Under the pieces are notes generated by a model, which saw only the letters and a program-made list of their open reading frames with translations, had not been told where the DNA came from and made no database searches. Source: Methylophilales bacterium HTCC2181 (GTDB lineage Bacteria; Pseudomonadota; Gammaproteobacteria; Burkholderiales; Methylophilaceae). From it: DNA of 64,000 bases. Positions 50,404 through 60,329 of this stretch are shown here, in pieces. A program made the translations under genes and the position numbers. The stretch spans positions 1,116,001 to 1,180,000 of the forward strand of contig AAUX01000001.1 in assembly GCA_000168995.1 (NCBI GenBank), written 5' to 3'. Position 1 is the first letter of the stretch. Each line of letters opens with the position of its first letter.

Positions 50404-51207
50404 ATGAACAGACCAACAAACCCAGAGCTTATAGAAGACGTGCAAAATACTTCTGATAAAAGACACCTAGATATTGATCAGGTTGGCATACGCGCTATTA
50501 AACATCCAGTGATTGTGAAAGATAGGAGTGGTGGCATTCAACACACAATTGCAAATTTTAATATGTATGTTCACCTGCCTCACAACTTTAAAGGCACTCA
50601 TATGTCCAGGTTTGTTGAGATTCTCAATGAAAACATCGAGGCCATATCCGTTGAATCATTTGAGACCATATTAAACCAAACATTAGAAAGACTTGAGTCT
50701 AAAGCCTGTGATATAGAAATGACTTTTCCTTACTTTATAAATAAAAAAGCTCCTATTTCTGGTGTAATGAGCTTGCTCGATTACGAAGTTAGCTTTATAG
50801 GAAAAATAGTCAATGGAAAATTTATCAATACAACTAAAGTGCTTGTGCCAGTTACAAGCCTATGTCCTTGTTCTAAAAATATCTCTGATTATGGGGCGCA
50901 CAACCAAAGATCTCATGTCACTGTGACTGTTCAAACTAATAAATTGCTTTGGATAGAAGATATTGTTGAAATGATTGAGAAACAAGCATCTAGTGAACTT
51001 TACGGCTTACTAAAAAGACCAGATGAAAAGTTTGTAACAGAAAGAGCTTATGATAACCCTAAGTTTGTTGAAGATATGGTTAGAGACATTGCGACAGAGC
51101 TTAATAATCATGAAAGTATTAACAATTTTGTTGTGGAGTCAGAAAACTTTGAGTCTATTCATAATCACTCTGCCTACGCACTTATTCGTGGCGGCAGTGA
51201 CTCCTAA
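50404..51207 (+). CDS. folE2: GTP cyclohydrolase FolE2
   Basis: Type IB GTP cyclohydrolase, which makes dihydroneopterin triphosphate for folate and can use metals other than zinc. The 267 residues contain [14 protein letters not shown], and the conserved cysteine lies in [21 protein letters not shown] near residue 157. No folE (type IA) is seen in the window. It ends one base from the convergent MFS gene. Confidence 0.95.
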   Translation: MNRPTNPELIEDVQNTSDKRHLDIDQVGIRAIKHPVIVKDRSGGIQHTIANFNMYVHLPHNFKGTHMSRFVEILNENIEAISVESFETILNQTLERLESKACDIEMTFPYFINKKAPISGVMSLLDYEVSFIGKIVNGKFINTTKVLVPVTSLCPCSKNISDYGAHNQRSHVTVTVQTNKLLWIEDIVEMIEKQASSELYGLLKRPDEKFVTERAYDNPKFVEDMVRDIATELNNHESINNFVVESENFESIHNHSAYALIRGGSDS

Positions 51208-51208
51208 G

Positions 51209-52366
51209 TTATATATTTTTAGGAAAATCCTTTAGCCCAAAGAATATAATCAAAAACCCCACTAACGGAAGTAGCGCTGAACATGAGAATGTCATTTCGG
51301 CGCCTACACTTTCGATCATAAATCCGCCTCCTAAACCACCAATTGCTCCTCCAACTCCATATGTGATGCTGTTATAAAGAGTCTGGCCCCTTGCGTGGTG
51401 GTCCTTATTAAAAAAATGTTCGATAATATGTATCGAGGCAACATGAAAACTTCCGAACGTTGCTGCATGCAGCATTTGAGCAAAAATTAAAATAAGCAGA
51501 TGATCTACATATGCTCCAATTAGATAAAACCTTATCACTGCGAATGCCAGGCTAATTAATATAACCTGCCTTACATTAATTCTTCTTAAAATTTTTGGCA
51601 TTAATAAAAAAATCGCTATTTCACAAACTACACCAATAGACCATAAACAACCAATTACGAAGCTTGAATAGTTATGCGATTTAAGAAAAATTGAATAGAA
51701 GTTATACAAAAGGCCGTGGGATGAAACCATCAGGGCACAACCTATCAATACAAATATAACCTGAGGATTTTTAATAACACTAATTATTGGTCTTCTTACA
51801 ACCCCTAAAAGCTGCACTTTTTTTTCAGGAATGGTCATTGAAGCGCCCAGGATTGCTACTTGAGTTATAAGTAAAGCCCATACGACAGCATTTATATCAA
51901 GCTGGTCAATTATAAATCCTAAGATAAAAGCTGCACAAATAAAGCCTACGGAACCCCACAACCTAATTTTACTGTAGCTGCTGTCACCCTTATGAGATGA
52001 AAGATGGGCTAGTGTAAGAGATTCAGCAAGCGGCAACGTTGAGCTTGTAAAAATACTCATAGCCATCATAATCACAAGCATAGTTACGAATGTGTTAGCC
52101 CAGAAAATTCCACAGAATCCAATAACTCCTACAAGCGCAGTAAACCTTATCCATCTTGCCCTTTCTTCTGTATGGTCGGCAAGCCAGCCCCAGAAATTCG
52201 GAGCAAAAATTCTACTAAACTGAAAAAGGGACAAGAGAAAGCCTATTTGAAGCGCATTAAATTCTAGAGATTGAAGATAAAGTCCCCAGTATGGTGTGAA
52301 TAGGCCAACAAAAAAATAATAAACAAAATAAAATCTGGCTAGCTGCCAAAAAAGAATATTTGTCAC
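51209..52366 (-). CDS. MFS transporter, HcaT/LacY-like
   Basis: 385-residue major facilitator of the 3-phenylpropionate-permease-like (MFS_1_like) group with about twelve membrane helices. The N-terminus [19 protein letters not shown] and the loop [14 protein letters not shown] between helices 2 and 3 fit this group, as does the GIVGFV-like [14 protein letters not shown] later. The substrate cannot be predicted. Its start overlaps the aroC stop by four bases, so it is probably co-expressed with aroC. Confidence 0.85.
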   Translation of the reverse strand: MTNILFWQLARFYFVYYFFVGLFTPYWGLYLQSLEFNALQIGFLLSLFQFSRIFAPNFWGWLADHTEERARWIRFTALVGVIGFCGIFWANTFVTMLVIMMAMSIFTSSTLPLAESLTLAHLSSHKGDSSYSKIRLWGSVGFICAAFILGFIIDQLDINAVVWALLITQVAILGASMTIPEKKVQLLGVVRRPIISVIKNPQVIFVLIGCALMVSSHGLLYNFYSIFLKSHNYSSFVIGCLWSIGVVCEIAIFLLMPKILRRINVRQVILISLAFAVIRFYLIGAYVDHLLILIFAQMLHAATFGSFHVASIHIIEHFFNKDHHARGQTLYNSITYGVGGAIGGLGGGFMIESVGAEMTFSCSALLPLVGFLIIFFGLKDFPKNI

Positions 52367-53451
52367 ACTGAAAAGGGATACATTCTTGAAACCTCTTTGT
52401 TCTGTGCACGATCTCTCAACACATGATCAATTAATACGAGAGCCAACATAGCCTCAACAATTGGAACTGCTCTGATCGCAACACAAGGGTCATGCCTTCC
52501 TGTTGTTTTCATCTCTACCTCATTACCCGCCCTATCAATTGATTGTCTATCCTGAGGTATGCTTGATGTCGGCTTAAAAGCAACATTTACCTCGATATTT
52601 TGACCACTAGAAATTCCACCGAGAATACCTCCCGCATTATTTGTCTTAAAACCTTTGCTGGTAATCTCGTCACCATGCTCTGTGCCTTTTTGTGCGACAC
52701 TCATAAATCCTGAGCCAATTTCCACACCCTTTGTAGCATTAATACTCATCATCGCCGAAGCAATATCAGCATCTAAACGACTAAAAATAGGCTCACCTAG
52801 GCCAATAGGCATATTTACTGCTTGTACAAAAATTTTAGCTCCAACAGAATTTTTTTCTGACCGAATTGTGTCTAGATAGGCGCCCAATTCCTCCACCATA
52901 GAGCTGTCTGCAGCAAAAAAAGCATTACTATTCACAGCACTCCAATCTGTTATAGGGATCATTTTTTCACCTAACTGTGTAATGCAAGCACGAATATCAA
53001 CTTGGAGGCGTTCTTTTAACCATTTTTTTGCAATAGCACCAGCTGCTACCCTAACAGCAGTTTCCCTAGCACTTGATCGCCCACCCCCTCGGTAATCCCT
53101 GATGCCATATTTTTGTTGGTAGGTAAAGTCTGCATGCCCCGGTCTAAATGTTTCTTTAATTTTAGAATAATCCTGGCTACGTTGATCTTTATTTCTAATA
53201 ATCAAGCCAATGGGTGCCCCAGTTGTTTTTCCCTCAAAAACACCTGAGAGTATTTCAATCTCATCATCCTCTTTTCTTTGCGTTACAAATTTTGATGTGC
53301 CCGGCTTTCTTCTGTCCAAATCGAGTTGTAAGTCTGCCTCGCTAAGACTTAATCCTGGGGGGCATCCATCAACAACTCCGCCAATAGCAGGTCCATGTGA
53401 TTCACCAAATGATGTGAGAGTAAAAAGCTGTCCAAATGTATTGCCTGACAT
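52363..53451 (-). CDS. aroC: Chorismate synthase
   Basis: FMN-dependent last step of the shikimate pathway. The 362 residues carry the family signatures [19 protein letters not shown] near residue 13, [30 protein letters not shown] near residue 105 (seen in parts) and the late [18 protein letters not shown]. It is the first gene of a two-gene leftward unit with the MFS gene. A 72-base gap separates it from the upstream rluE stop; I see no clear promoter in that gap. Confidence 0.97.
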   Translation of the reverse strand: MSGNTFGQLFTLTSFGESHGPAIGGVVDGCPPGLSLSEADLQLDLDRRKPGTSKFVTQRKEDDEIEILSGVFEGKTTGAPIGLIIRNKDQRSQDYSKIKETFRPGHADFTYQQKYGIRDYRGGGRSSARETAVRVAAGAIAKKWLKERLQVDIRACITQLGEKMIPITDWSAVNSNAFFAADSSMVEELGAYLDTIRSEKNSVGAKIFVQAVNMPIGLGEPIFSRLDADIASAMMSINATKGVEIGSGFMSVAQKGTEHGDEITSKGFKTNNAGGILGGISSGQNIEVNVAFKPTSSIPQDRQSIDRAGNEVEMKTTGRHDPCVAIRAVPIVEAMLALVLIDHVLRDRAQNKEVSRMYPFSV

Positions 53452-53523
53452 ATATTATTCCTAATTTACACAGAAAGTTTATTGCTGAATTATATCATTT
53501 GATTAGATTTCATTTATTTATGA

Positions 53524-54054
53524 TTATTCAACTACATAATAATTTCCTGGTTCTAAATCACCAATTTTATAATTACCAACGCTTGTCCTTATTAGCCTGA
53601 GGGTTGGAAACCCTACAGCAGCAGTCATCTTTCTTACCTGCCTGTTTTTACCTTCCGTAATTCTAATTTCGAGCCATGCGGTTGGTATCGAACTTCTCTT
53701 TCTTATTGGTGGAACTCTTTCCCAGAGCATCGGATCTTCTATCAATCTAACTTTTGCTGGTTTAGTTATGTATTTAGAAATCATAACGCCTTTTTCCAGC
53801 TTTGCTAAGTCCTCGCTACTTGGTATATTTTCAACCTGAACAACGTATACTTTTTCTATGTTGCTTGTTGGGTCAGATAATTTATTCTGTAATGCCCCAT
53901 TGTCGGTTAAAATAACGAGGCCCTCGCTATCTGCGTCTAGCCGACCAGCGGGGTAAACGTTTTTATGAGATATAAATTCTTTTAATGAAGGATAAACTTC
54001 ATGTTCCGAAAATTGAGTGATTACTCCATATGGTTTATTGAAAATAATTAGCAT
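53524..54054 (-). CDS. rluE: 23S rRNA pseudouridine synthase, RluE family
   Basis: RluE/RsuA-like enzyme without an S4 domain, 176 residues, predicted to make pseudouridine in 23S rRNA. The opening [14 protein letters not shown], the catalytic [15 protein letters not shown] (Asp near residue 40) and the [23 protein letters not shown] ending (seen in parts) are diagnostic. It diverges from icd with 27 bases between, so the two start sites are very close. Confidence 0.9.
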   Translation of the reverse strand: MLIIFNKPYGVITQFSEHEVYPSLKEFISHKNVYPAGRLDADSEGLVILTDNGALQNKLSDPTSNIEKVYVVQVENIPSSEDLAKLEKGVMISKYITKPAKVRLIEDPMLWERVPPIRKRSSIPTAWLEIRITEGKNRQVRKMTAAVGFPTLRLIRTSVGNYKIGDLEPGNYYVVE

Positions 54055-54081
54055 AAATTTTTAACAGGAAGAAAGGTAGCT

Positions 54082-55326
54082 ATGACAAGTAAAATAATAA
54101 TTCCCAATAATGGTGAGTCAATAACCATTGATTCTAACCTAAACCTACAAGTTCCGGATAGGCCAATTATTCCATATATCACTGGAGATGGTATAGGGGA
54201 AGATATCACTCCACCAACTCAAGAGGTAATTTCTTCTGCTATAAACAAAGCATATGGTAAAACCAAAGAAATTGTCTGGATGGAAGTATTTGCTGGCGAA
54301 AAAGCCACTAAAGTCTATGGCGAGAATGTTTGGCTTCCCGACGAAACTATTGAGGCAATGAAGAATTATGTCCTCTCCATCAAAGGGCCCCTAGCTACAC
54401 CAGTTGGCGGAGGTATTAGATCCTTGAATGTAGCATTAAGACAACAACTTGACTTGTATGTATGCCTAAGGCCGATACGATATTTTGCAGGTGTTCCAAG
54501 TCCACTTAAAAGGCCTGAAGATACCGATATGGTTATTTTTAGAGAGAATACTGAGGATATCTATGCTGGCATTGAATATGCTTCGGGATCAGATGAGGCA
54601 AATAGTTTGATGGGTCTATTAGACCAGTTTGGGCATAAAGGAAAAATACGGTTTCCAAATACATCGGCCATTGGCATTAAGCCAGTATCCGCCGAAGGAA
54701 GCCAAAGATTAATTAGAAGAGCTATAGAATATGCTATAGCCAATGATCGTAAATCCGTTACTCTTGTCCATAAAGGCAATATTATGAAGTTTACCGAAGG
54801 TGGATTTAAGCAGTGGGGTTACGAGCTAGCTAAAAAAGAGTTTGGTGCTATAGAAAGTAAATCTGGGGTCATTGAAATTACAGACGGGGAAAGAAAGATA
54901 ATTATAAAAGATATGATTGCCGATGCATTCTTACAGGAAATTTTATTAAATCCCAAGGAGCACGACGTTGTAGCAACGCTGAACCTTAACGGGGACTACA
55001 TTTCTGATGCATTAGCAGCTCAAGTTGGAGGTATTGGTATATCACCAGGTGCAAATTTATCTGATAAAACAGCTATATTTGAAGCTACTCATGGGACAGC
55101 TCCGGCTATTGCTGGTAAATGCATAGCTAATCCTAGCTCGTTAATTCTTTCTGCTGAGATGATGTTGACTCATATGGGATGGACGGATGCTGCAAACATT
55201 CTTATTAAAAGTTTCGAAAAAACCATTAAAGAACATAAGGTTACTGCTGACTTTTCCAACCAAATTTCTGGTTGCAAGGCTTTATCTACAAATGATTTTG
55301 CTCAAGCACTTATTACCAATATGTAA
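54082..55326 (+). CDS. icd: NADP-dependent isocitrate dehydrogenase
   Basis: Oxidises isocitrate to 2-oxoglutarate with NADP, the source of NADPH and of the carbon skeleton for glutamate. The 414 residues show [15 protein letters not shown] near residue 34, [20 protein letters not shown] with the substrate/phosphorylation-site serine, [14 protein letters not shown] and the late [13 protein letters not shown]. The Shine-Dalgarno AGGAAGAAAGG precedes the start. A bidirectional terminator separates it from the cold-shock genes. Confidence 0.97.
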   Translation: MTSKIIIPNNGESITIDSNLNLQVPDRPIIPYITGDGIGEDITPPTQEVISSAINKAYGKTKEIVWMEVFAGEKATKVYGENVWLPDETIEAMKNYVLSIKGPLATPVGGGIRSLNVALRQQLDLYVCLRPIRYFAGVPSPLKRPEDTDMVIFRENTEDIYAGIEYASGSDEANSLMGLLDQFGHKGKIRFPNTSAIGIKPVSAEGSQRLIRRAIEYAIANDRKSVTLVHKGNIMKFTEGGFKQWGYELAKKEFGAIESKSGVIEITDGERKIIIKDMIADAFLQEILLNPKEHDVVATLNLNGDYISDALAAQVGGIGISPGANLSDKTAIFEATHGTAPAIAGKCIANPSSLILSAEMMLTHMGWTDAANILIKSFEKTIKEHKVTADFSNQISGCKALSTNDFAQALITNM

Positions 55327-55360
55327 AAAAAAGGCCCTTTAAAAAAGGGCCTTTTTAAAA
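55327..55360. terminator. Bidirectional terminator between icd and the cold-shock gene
   Basis: AAAAAAAGGCCCTTT pairs with AAAGGGCCTTTTT around a short A-rich loop. Both flanks are A and T tracts, so the hairpin should stop transcription from icd and from the convergent csp gene, whose stop is at 55363. Confidence 0.9.
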
Positions 55361-55362
55361 AA

Positions 55363-55566
55363 CTAACCTTTTTGTATATTTGAAGCCTGCTTGCCTTTAG
55401 GGCCGTCAGTTACTTCGAAAGTTACTGTTTCACCTTCTTTTAAACTTTTGTAACCATCGTCAACGATAGCTGAAAAGTGAGCAAATAAGTCATCACCACC
55501 GTCTTCAGGAGTGATAAAACCAAAACCCTTTGAATCATTAAACCATTTTACTGTTCCTGTTGCCAT
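55363..55566 (-). CDS. Cold-shock-domain protein (copy 1)
   Basis: 67-residue CspA-type OB-fold RNA chaperone. RNP1 is KGFGFITP and RNP2 is LFAHFSAI, both intact, with [19 protein letters not shown]. An in-frame ATG three codons earlier (55575) overlaps the AAGGA that is the ribosome site of the ATG at 55566, so the latter is preferred. It differs from copy 2 at only a few residues and is read after it, probably from the same transcript. Confidence 0.93.
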   Translation of the reverse strand: MATGTVKWFNDSKGFGFITPEDGGDDLFAHFSAIVDDGYKSLKEGETVTFEVTDGPKGKQASNIQKG

Positions 55567-55625
55567 TGCGTACATCCTTTTAATATTATGAAAATTTAAA
55601 ACTCAAAAAAGAGCTTCGTTTGAAA

Positions 55626-55832
55626 TTAACCAGCTGGCTGAATATTTGAAGCCTGCTTGCCTTTAGGGCCGTCAGTTACTTCGAAAGAAACTCTTGCACC
55701 TTCTTTTAAACTTTTGTAACCATCGTCAACGATAGCTGAAAAGTGAGCAAATAAGTCATCGCCACCATCATCGGGAGTGATAAAACCAAAACCCTTTGAA
55801 TCATTAAACCATTTTACTGTTCCTGTTGCCAT
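55626..55832 (-). CDS. Cold-shock-domain protein (copy 2)
   Basis: 68-residue CspA-type protein, nearly identical to the downstream copy: changes are E/D in [15 protein letters not shown] for GETVTFEV, and a slightly longer end (QPAG). The same AAGGATGTACGCAATG context precedes both starts, so the duplication included the ribosome site. A promoter and a leader of about 110 bases lie upstream, as in cold-shock genes. Confidence 0.93.
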   Translation of the reverse strand: MATGTVKWFNDSKGFGFITPDDGGDDLFAHFSAIVDDGYKSLKEGARVSFEVTDGPKGKQASNIQPAG

Positions 55833-55941
55833 TGCGTACATCCTTTACTAATTGGGGAGGCACCCTAAAATAAGATCAAGAATTAGATTTGGGAAACTTA
55901 AAAGATAAGAAAACACAAATAGAGCTTGAAATACTGCACCT
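55833..55941 (-). other. Long 5' leader of the cold-shock genes
   Basis: About 109 bases lie between the predicted transcription start (near 55941) and the ATG of the upstream csp gene. Long structured leaders that change fold with temperature are usual for cspA-type mRNAs. I see no obvious single hairpin here; the assignment rests on position and the promoter. Confidence 0.35.
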
Positions 55942-55948
55942 GATTCGT

Positions 55949-55977
55949 TTTTTACGTGTATTTGGTGTAAATGTCAA
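55949..55977 (-). promoter_or_regulatory. Promoter of the cold-shock genes
   Basis: On the minus strand a perfect TTGACA (55972-55977) is followed after exactly 17 bases by TAAAAA (55949-55954). It lies between the dsbC-like stop and csp copy 2 and is the only exact -35 consensus I noticed in the intergenic regions. Confidence 0.6.
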
Positions 55978-55999
55978 GAAAATTTATTGAGTAATTCCA

Positions 56000-56704
56000 T
56001 TAATCATAAAACCCACTCAAGTACTTTTCTAGCTCATCGGCAGAAATTGCCCCAGGCAATCTCTTTCCGTTTGGCAGTATAATAGTAGGGGTTGAGCTAA
56101 TACCCAAATTTTTTGCAAGGCCAATTGTTTCCTGAATTGGCGTATCGCAATCCCCTTTATTCTTTGGCATCTTATTACTTACCATTGCATTAGTCCATGC
56201 CTCCGATCGATTTTTGCTGCACCAAACTTTGGCTGACTTTGTTTCTGCTTTAGGATGAATGGCTAGCGGAAACAAAAAGTTATATACAGTAATGTTATCG
56301 ATTTTTGCTATGGTTTCTTTTTCCAGCTTTCTACAAAATGGGCAATCAATATCTGAAAAAACCGCTATTATTCGTTCGCCACTGCCTTTTTTAATTTTAA
56401 TTGCCTTGTCTAAAGGAAGGCTACTAAAATTAATTCTTGTAAGCTCTTCAAGCCTGTCAGCAGTTAAATCAATTTTGGTTTGAGGGTTGACTACCCTTCC
56501 CTCAATAATCAAAAAAGAAAACGATTCGTCCGAATAGATAATCTGATCTCCCAAAAAAATTTCATACAAATCATTATAATTTGTCTTTTTTATGCTTTTT
56601 ATCGGCAAGTTAGGATAACTTTTAATAATTTTTTCTTTTAGCTGATCTGCGTTAGAAAAAACAAAGCTGGGAATTGTAATAAGTAAAAGAATGATGATCT
56701 TCAT
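56000..56704 (-). CDS. dsbC: DsbC-like thiol:disulfide isomerase
   Basis: Exported disulfide isomerase of 234 residues. A signal peptide (residues 1-17) precedes a DsbC-type dimerisation domain and a thioredoxin domain with CPFC in VFSDIDCPFCRKLEKE near residue 115; E. coli DsbC has CGYC. SSTPTIILPNG near residue 205 holds the cis-proline. Another cysteine pair is present (WCSKN and DCDTP), as in DsbC. It is the last gene of the amgK-murU-pepP-ubi unit and overlaps its neighbour by four bases. Confidence 0.88.
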   Translation of the reverse strand: MKIIILLLITIPSFVFSNADQLKEKIIKSYPNLPIKSIKKTNYNDLYEIFLGDQIIYSDESFSFLIIEGRVVNPQTKIDLTADRLEELTRINFSSLPLDKAIKIKKGSGERIIAVFSDIDCPFCRKLEKETIAKIDNITVYNFLFPLAIHPKAETKSAKVWCSKNRSEAWTNAMVSNKMPKNKGDCDTPIQETIGLAKNLGISSTPTIILPNGKRLPGAISADELEKYLSGFYD

Positions 56705-57846
56705 TGGGTGGCCTGTTTAATTATGGCTTGCTTTAAAAATTTATTTTTTAGGAGTCCATTAATAGCTGCAGGGATTATGCTGCCTTTGTTAAGTTTATTC
56801 ACATAATGCTCGCCATGAACTGTATTGCTCAATACATCAGTTAGGAGGGCAAGCTGAGCAACATCTTTTTTTCTCATTTTCTCATACCTTCTTAAAAAAT
56901 TTTCATTTCCCGCATCCGCAATTTTACTGCTCTCCAAGAGAGCTTCTATAGCTCTTATGTCTCTCAATCCTAAATTAAGTCCTTGCCCAGCCATGGGATG
57001 AATGATGTGCGCTGCATCCCCAATCGCCAAAACTCTTTTATCAAATACACTATCTAAGGTCTTTAATTTTAGATTAAATTGATTTTTAGCATTCAGCTCT
57101 GAGTCTACACTAAATCTTTTTTTAATTCTTTTTTCAAAAAAACTTTTAAAATTTTCTGGATTCAGATGCACCAATAAGTCCCTCAATACATTATTACAGG
57201 ACCATACCACACCTACTTGACTATGACTTAATGGGAGCAATGCGAGGATACTATCTTCGAAGAAAAATTGAGACGCACAATCAAAGTTGCCTTCTTTTGC
57301 ATAAAAAGAAAAGGTAATGGCAGTCTGGTTATATTGCTTTACTGTCTCCCCAAAACCATCATTGATTATCTCTTTGTCGTCCGCATCGCAGACAATCAAA
57401 AGTGACGCTTTAATTGATTCGCTTCCAGAGGAGCACTCAACATAATTACTGTTTTCTTTATAACTTGTTTGATCCAAATCCATATTAAATATATTTGCGC
57501 TATCTTTAGAGCTTAATGCATCAATAAAATCTGTTTGCTTAACCATGAAAGCCAAGCTATCTAAAAACATCTCATCTGCATTAAACAGATGCTCTATATT
57601 CGCTTGGGCATTAATTAGATTTATTTTTTTTAGCGCATGAATGTTTTGAAAAAAATCTTGAGGAAGGCCTAGTCTTCTTAACCAATCAATGATGGAAGGA
57701 GTAATAGCAAAAAAACTATCATTATTAAGGGGATCTCCTCTTTTTATATGGATCACTTTATAACCTAACCTAGCAATCATAATCGCGCACACATGGCTGA
57801 CAATGCCTGAACCCCTAACCGCTATAGCACCTTTTTTACTCACCAT
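56701..57846 (-). CDS. UbiH-family FAD-dependent monooxygenase (second copy)
   Basis: 381-residue flavoprotein hydroxylase of the UbiH/UbiF/Coq6 family, presumably adding a ring hydroxyl in ubiquinone synthesis. The C-terminal FAD motif GDAAHIIHPMAGQGLNLGLRD is intact. The N-terminal dinucleotide motif is unusual, VRGSGIVSHVCA in place of GxGxxG (the last Gly is Ser). Its GDAAH form is like UbiF, in contrast to the GNA form of the upstream copy. The start overlaps that gene by 11 bases. Exact ring position is not predictable. Confidence 0.82.
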   Translation of the reverse strand: MVSKKGAIAVRGSGIVSHVCAIMIARLGYKVIHIKRGDPLNNDSFFAITPSIIDWLRRLGLPQDFFQNIHALKKINLINAQANIEHLFNADEMFLDSLAFMVKQTDFIDALSSKDSANIFNMDLDQTSYKENSNYVECSSGSESIKASLLIVCDADDKEIINDGFGETVKQYNQTAITFSFYAKEGNFDCASQFFFEDSILALLPLSHSQVGVVWSCNNVLRDLLVHLNPENFKSFFEKRIKKRFSVDSELNAKNQFNLKLKTLDSVFDKRVLAIGDAAHIIHPMAGQGLNLGLRDIRAIEALLESSKIADAGNENFLRRYEKMRKKDVAQLALLTDVLSNTVHGEHYVNKLNKGSIIPAAINGLLKNKFLKQAIIKQATQ

Positions 57847-58993
57847 AGCTCATCTTTTTCACAAACCTTCTTTTTAGTGGGGAAAGACAATCAAGTAGGG
57901 TTAGCGTAAGCCCTCTGAGCTCACTAATTCCAACCAAATCGTTAGAAAAAAAAGTGGCTAGATGATTGGTTATATTGATAATATCTGCTGACTTATTAAA
58001 TCGCATTGCATTAAACTCTCTAGCAATATTTAATTTAGTTGGCGTTTCTGGCAAATCATGAACAAAAGAGGATAATGTGAATGCTTCTCTAATACCAACA
58101 TTCAAACCTTGTCCAGCAACCGGGTGTATCACCTGAGACGCATTTCCAATCGATATCACATCCGAATTATTTATATTAACTAATCTTGAGCTTTTTAAAG
58201 GGAATGTTTTTCGATTCGATATTTTAGTGAATGTCCCTGCCCGGCTACCAAAATTTGCCTGTATGCTTTTTAATAAACCCTCATCATCCAGCTTAAGTAA
58301 TTCACTAATGTTCTTTTCAGGCCCAGTCCATACAACTGTATATGTATCATGCTTGTTTGGCAAAAGTGCTATAGGTCCTTCTGCTGTGAATCTTTCATAA
58401 GCCCTTCCTTTATGCTTTTTATTAGTTTCAAGATGAGAAACCAAGGCTGCATGATCTAATTTTATTTCTTCTCTTACAATTTTGAGACCCTTAATTTTTG
58501 AATGGCCGCCGTCTGCAAGGATTAAGAGGCTGTAAAGCATGCTTTTTGTTGCATTTTTTTCTGTAAATTCAATACTCTTTTCGAAATTCATTTCTTTTAA
58601 ACTTTTAGCTTCAGAGTTAAATAATATTTTTACTGTTGAAAGTGTATTTATCTTTTCTTTAAGCGCATTAATTAAATCTGCATAGGAGACTATATAGCCT
58701 AAAGCATCTTCCTCACAGTCTTTTGAGCTAAGCAAGGTTCTGCCAAAAGAATTTTTTTGACTGGTATGAATTTCATGTATAGCAGTAGCATGTTGCTCTA
58801 ATAGTCTCCAAATCTTTAGCCTGGAGAGTATAAATACTGAGCTATTAGATAGAGCAAGCGCCTTACTATCTTTGTGGTCAAAATCTTTAGGTTTGGATTC
58901 AAGCAATGTTACATGTAAACCATTAAGACCCATCAGTGCAGCTGAAATTAAGCCAACAGGTCCTCCTCCAACAATCACAATACTTTTAATCAA
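57836..58993 (-). CDS. ubiH: 2-octaprenyl-6-methoxyphenol hydroxylase-like (UbiH)
   Basis: 385-residue FAD-dependent aromatic hydroxylase of ubiquinone synthesis. The N-terminal FAD motif is IVGGGPVGLISAALMG (residues 7-22). The second motif GNASQVIHPVAGQGLNVGIRE carries Asn instead of Asp, as in E. coli UbiH (GNAAQTLHP), which favours the UbiH assignment. It overlaps pepP by four bases, the pepP-ubiH order being widely conserved. Confidence 0.87.
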   Translation of the reverse strand: MIKSIVIVGGGPVGLISAALMGLNGLHVTLLESKPKDFDHKDSKALALSNSSVFILSRLKIWRLLEQHATAIHEIHTSQKNSFGRTLLSSKDCEEDALGYIVSYADLINALKEKINTLSTVKILFNSEAKSLKEMNFEKSIEFTEKNATKSMLYSLLILADGGHSKIKGLKIVREEIKLDHAALVSHLETNKKHKGRAYERFTAEGPIALLPNKHDTYTVVWTGPEKNISELLKLDDEGLLKSIQANFGSRAGTFTKISNRKTFPLKSSRLVNINNSDVISIGNASQVIHPVAGQGLNVGIREAFTLSSFVHDLPETPTKLNIAREFNAMRFNKSADIINITNHLATFFSNDLVGISELRGLTLTLLDCLSPLKRRFVKKMSYGE

Positions 58994-60297
58994 AAAAAAG
59001 ACCCAACTAAACTTTCTATCTCATTAATTTCTTTTGGTGCTTCAATGCTAAGCACTTTGTTGCCTTGGTTTGTTACCTCTACATCATCCTCAATTCTTAT
59101 TCCAATCCCCCAAAATTCCTTTGGTGTTGTTTCTGATGGCTTGATATAACATCCGGGCTCAATAGTGAGTACATTTCCTTTTTCCAGTAAGACAGAATTT
59201 TCGTTATTATCAACATAATTTCCTACATCGTGAACATCCAACCCTAACCAATGACTGGTTCTGTGCATAAAGAAATCCCGGTACAATTTTTTTTCCAAAA
59301 CTTCATCAACACTCCCTTTACAAAGACCTAGATCGACCATACCCTGAATCAAAATATTCAATGCAGTTTCGTGTGGCTTATTGAATGAATTGCCTGGCTT
59401 AACTTCAAGAATGGAGGCTTTTTGAGATGCCAGCACAAGCTCGTAAATAGTTTTTTGTGCACTGGAAAACCGCCCATTAATAGGATAGGTTCTGGTGATA
59501 TCTGATGCATAAAATTCAAGCTCACAACCCGCGTCAATAAGAAGGAGATCGCCATCTACAAGCTTACTATTGTTTGCAGAATAATGAAGGGTGCAGGCAT
59601 TTATCCCACCTGCTACGATAGATTGATAAGATGGTTCCTTGGCCCCCAACTGCATAAATTGATTTAATATTTCACCTTCAATTTGATATTCATAAAGACC
59701 TGGCTTGGTCTTTTGCATTGCAATTGTATGGGCCTTGGCTGCAATATTGGCTGACTTTTGCATCACATCCAATTCGGATTCTGACTTAACAACTCTCATA
59801 GCATCTGCAATATGGGAAAGATTTACCATCATCTCTGGGGTTCGTACGCCAGCTCTTTTTTGTTTTTTATTAATGTTAATCCAGCTCTGAATTTGACTTT
59901 GAGAATTTTGATCGGCGTCTGCAGGCGTGTAGACGCTTTTAAATTGAGCTATTATTTTTGGGGCAATCTCATTGATTTTTTCGATACTATAAGCCTCATC
60001 AAAACCATATTGCTCTTTTGCCTCATCGGGCCCAAACCGAAAACCTTCCCAAGTTTCTAGTTCAGGGTTTTTTGGTCTACAAAATATAATTGATCGCGGC
60101 TTATCTCCTGCAAGGATAAAAATAACGGCCTCTGGCTCAGGGAAGTAAGAAAAATAATGAAAATAACTGTCAGGCCTAAACTTGAAATGGCAGTCACTAT
60201 TCCTAGTCACCTCTTTTGCATTAAAAAGAATGGCAACGCCATCAATTATTTTACTCTGGAGCGCTTTTCTTCTTGAGATACATTGATCTGTAGACAA
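58990..60297 (-). CDS. pepP: Xaa-Pro aminopeptidase
   Basis: Dimetal aminopeptidase P that removes an N-terminal residue before proline. The 435 residues comprise an N-terminal creatinase-like domain with FRPDSYFHYFSYFPEPE near residue 40 and a pita-bread catalytic domain. Metal ligands are in LLIDAGCELEFYASDITRTYP, HRTSHWLGLDVHDVG and LTIEPGCYI, near residues 255, 350 and 390. It starts 32 bases after the murU stop. Confidence 0.95.
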   Translation of the reverse strand: MSTDQCISRRKALQSKIIDGVAILFNAKEVTRNSDCHFKFRPDSYFHYFSYFPEPEAVIFILAGDKPRSIIFCRPKNPELETWEGFRFGPDEAKEQYGFDEAYSIEKINEIAPKIIAQFKSVYTPADADQNSQSQIQSWININKKQKRAGVRTPEMMVNLSHIADAMRVVKSESELDVMQKSANIAAKAHTIAMQKTKPGLYEYQIEGEILNQFMQLGAKEPSYQSIVAGGINACTLHYSANNSKLVDGDLLLIDAGCELEFYASDITRTYPINGRFSSAQKTIYELVLASQKASILEVKPGNSFNKPHETALNILIQGMVDLGLCKGSVDEVLEKKLYRDFFMHRTSHWLGLDVHDVGNYVDNNENSVLLEKGNVLTIEPGCYIKPSETTPKEFWGIGIRIEDDVEVTNQGNKVLSIEAPKEINEIESLVGSFF

Positions 60298-60329
60298 TTT
60301 AATTTAACCTTTTTTTGTAATATTTATTA

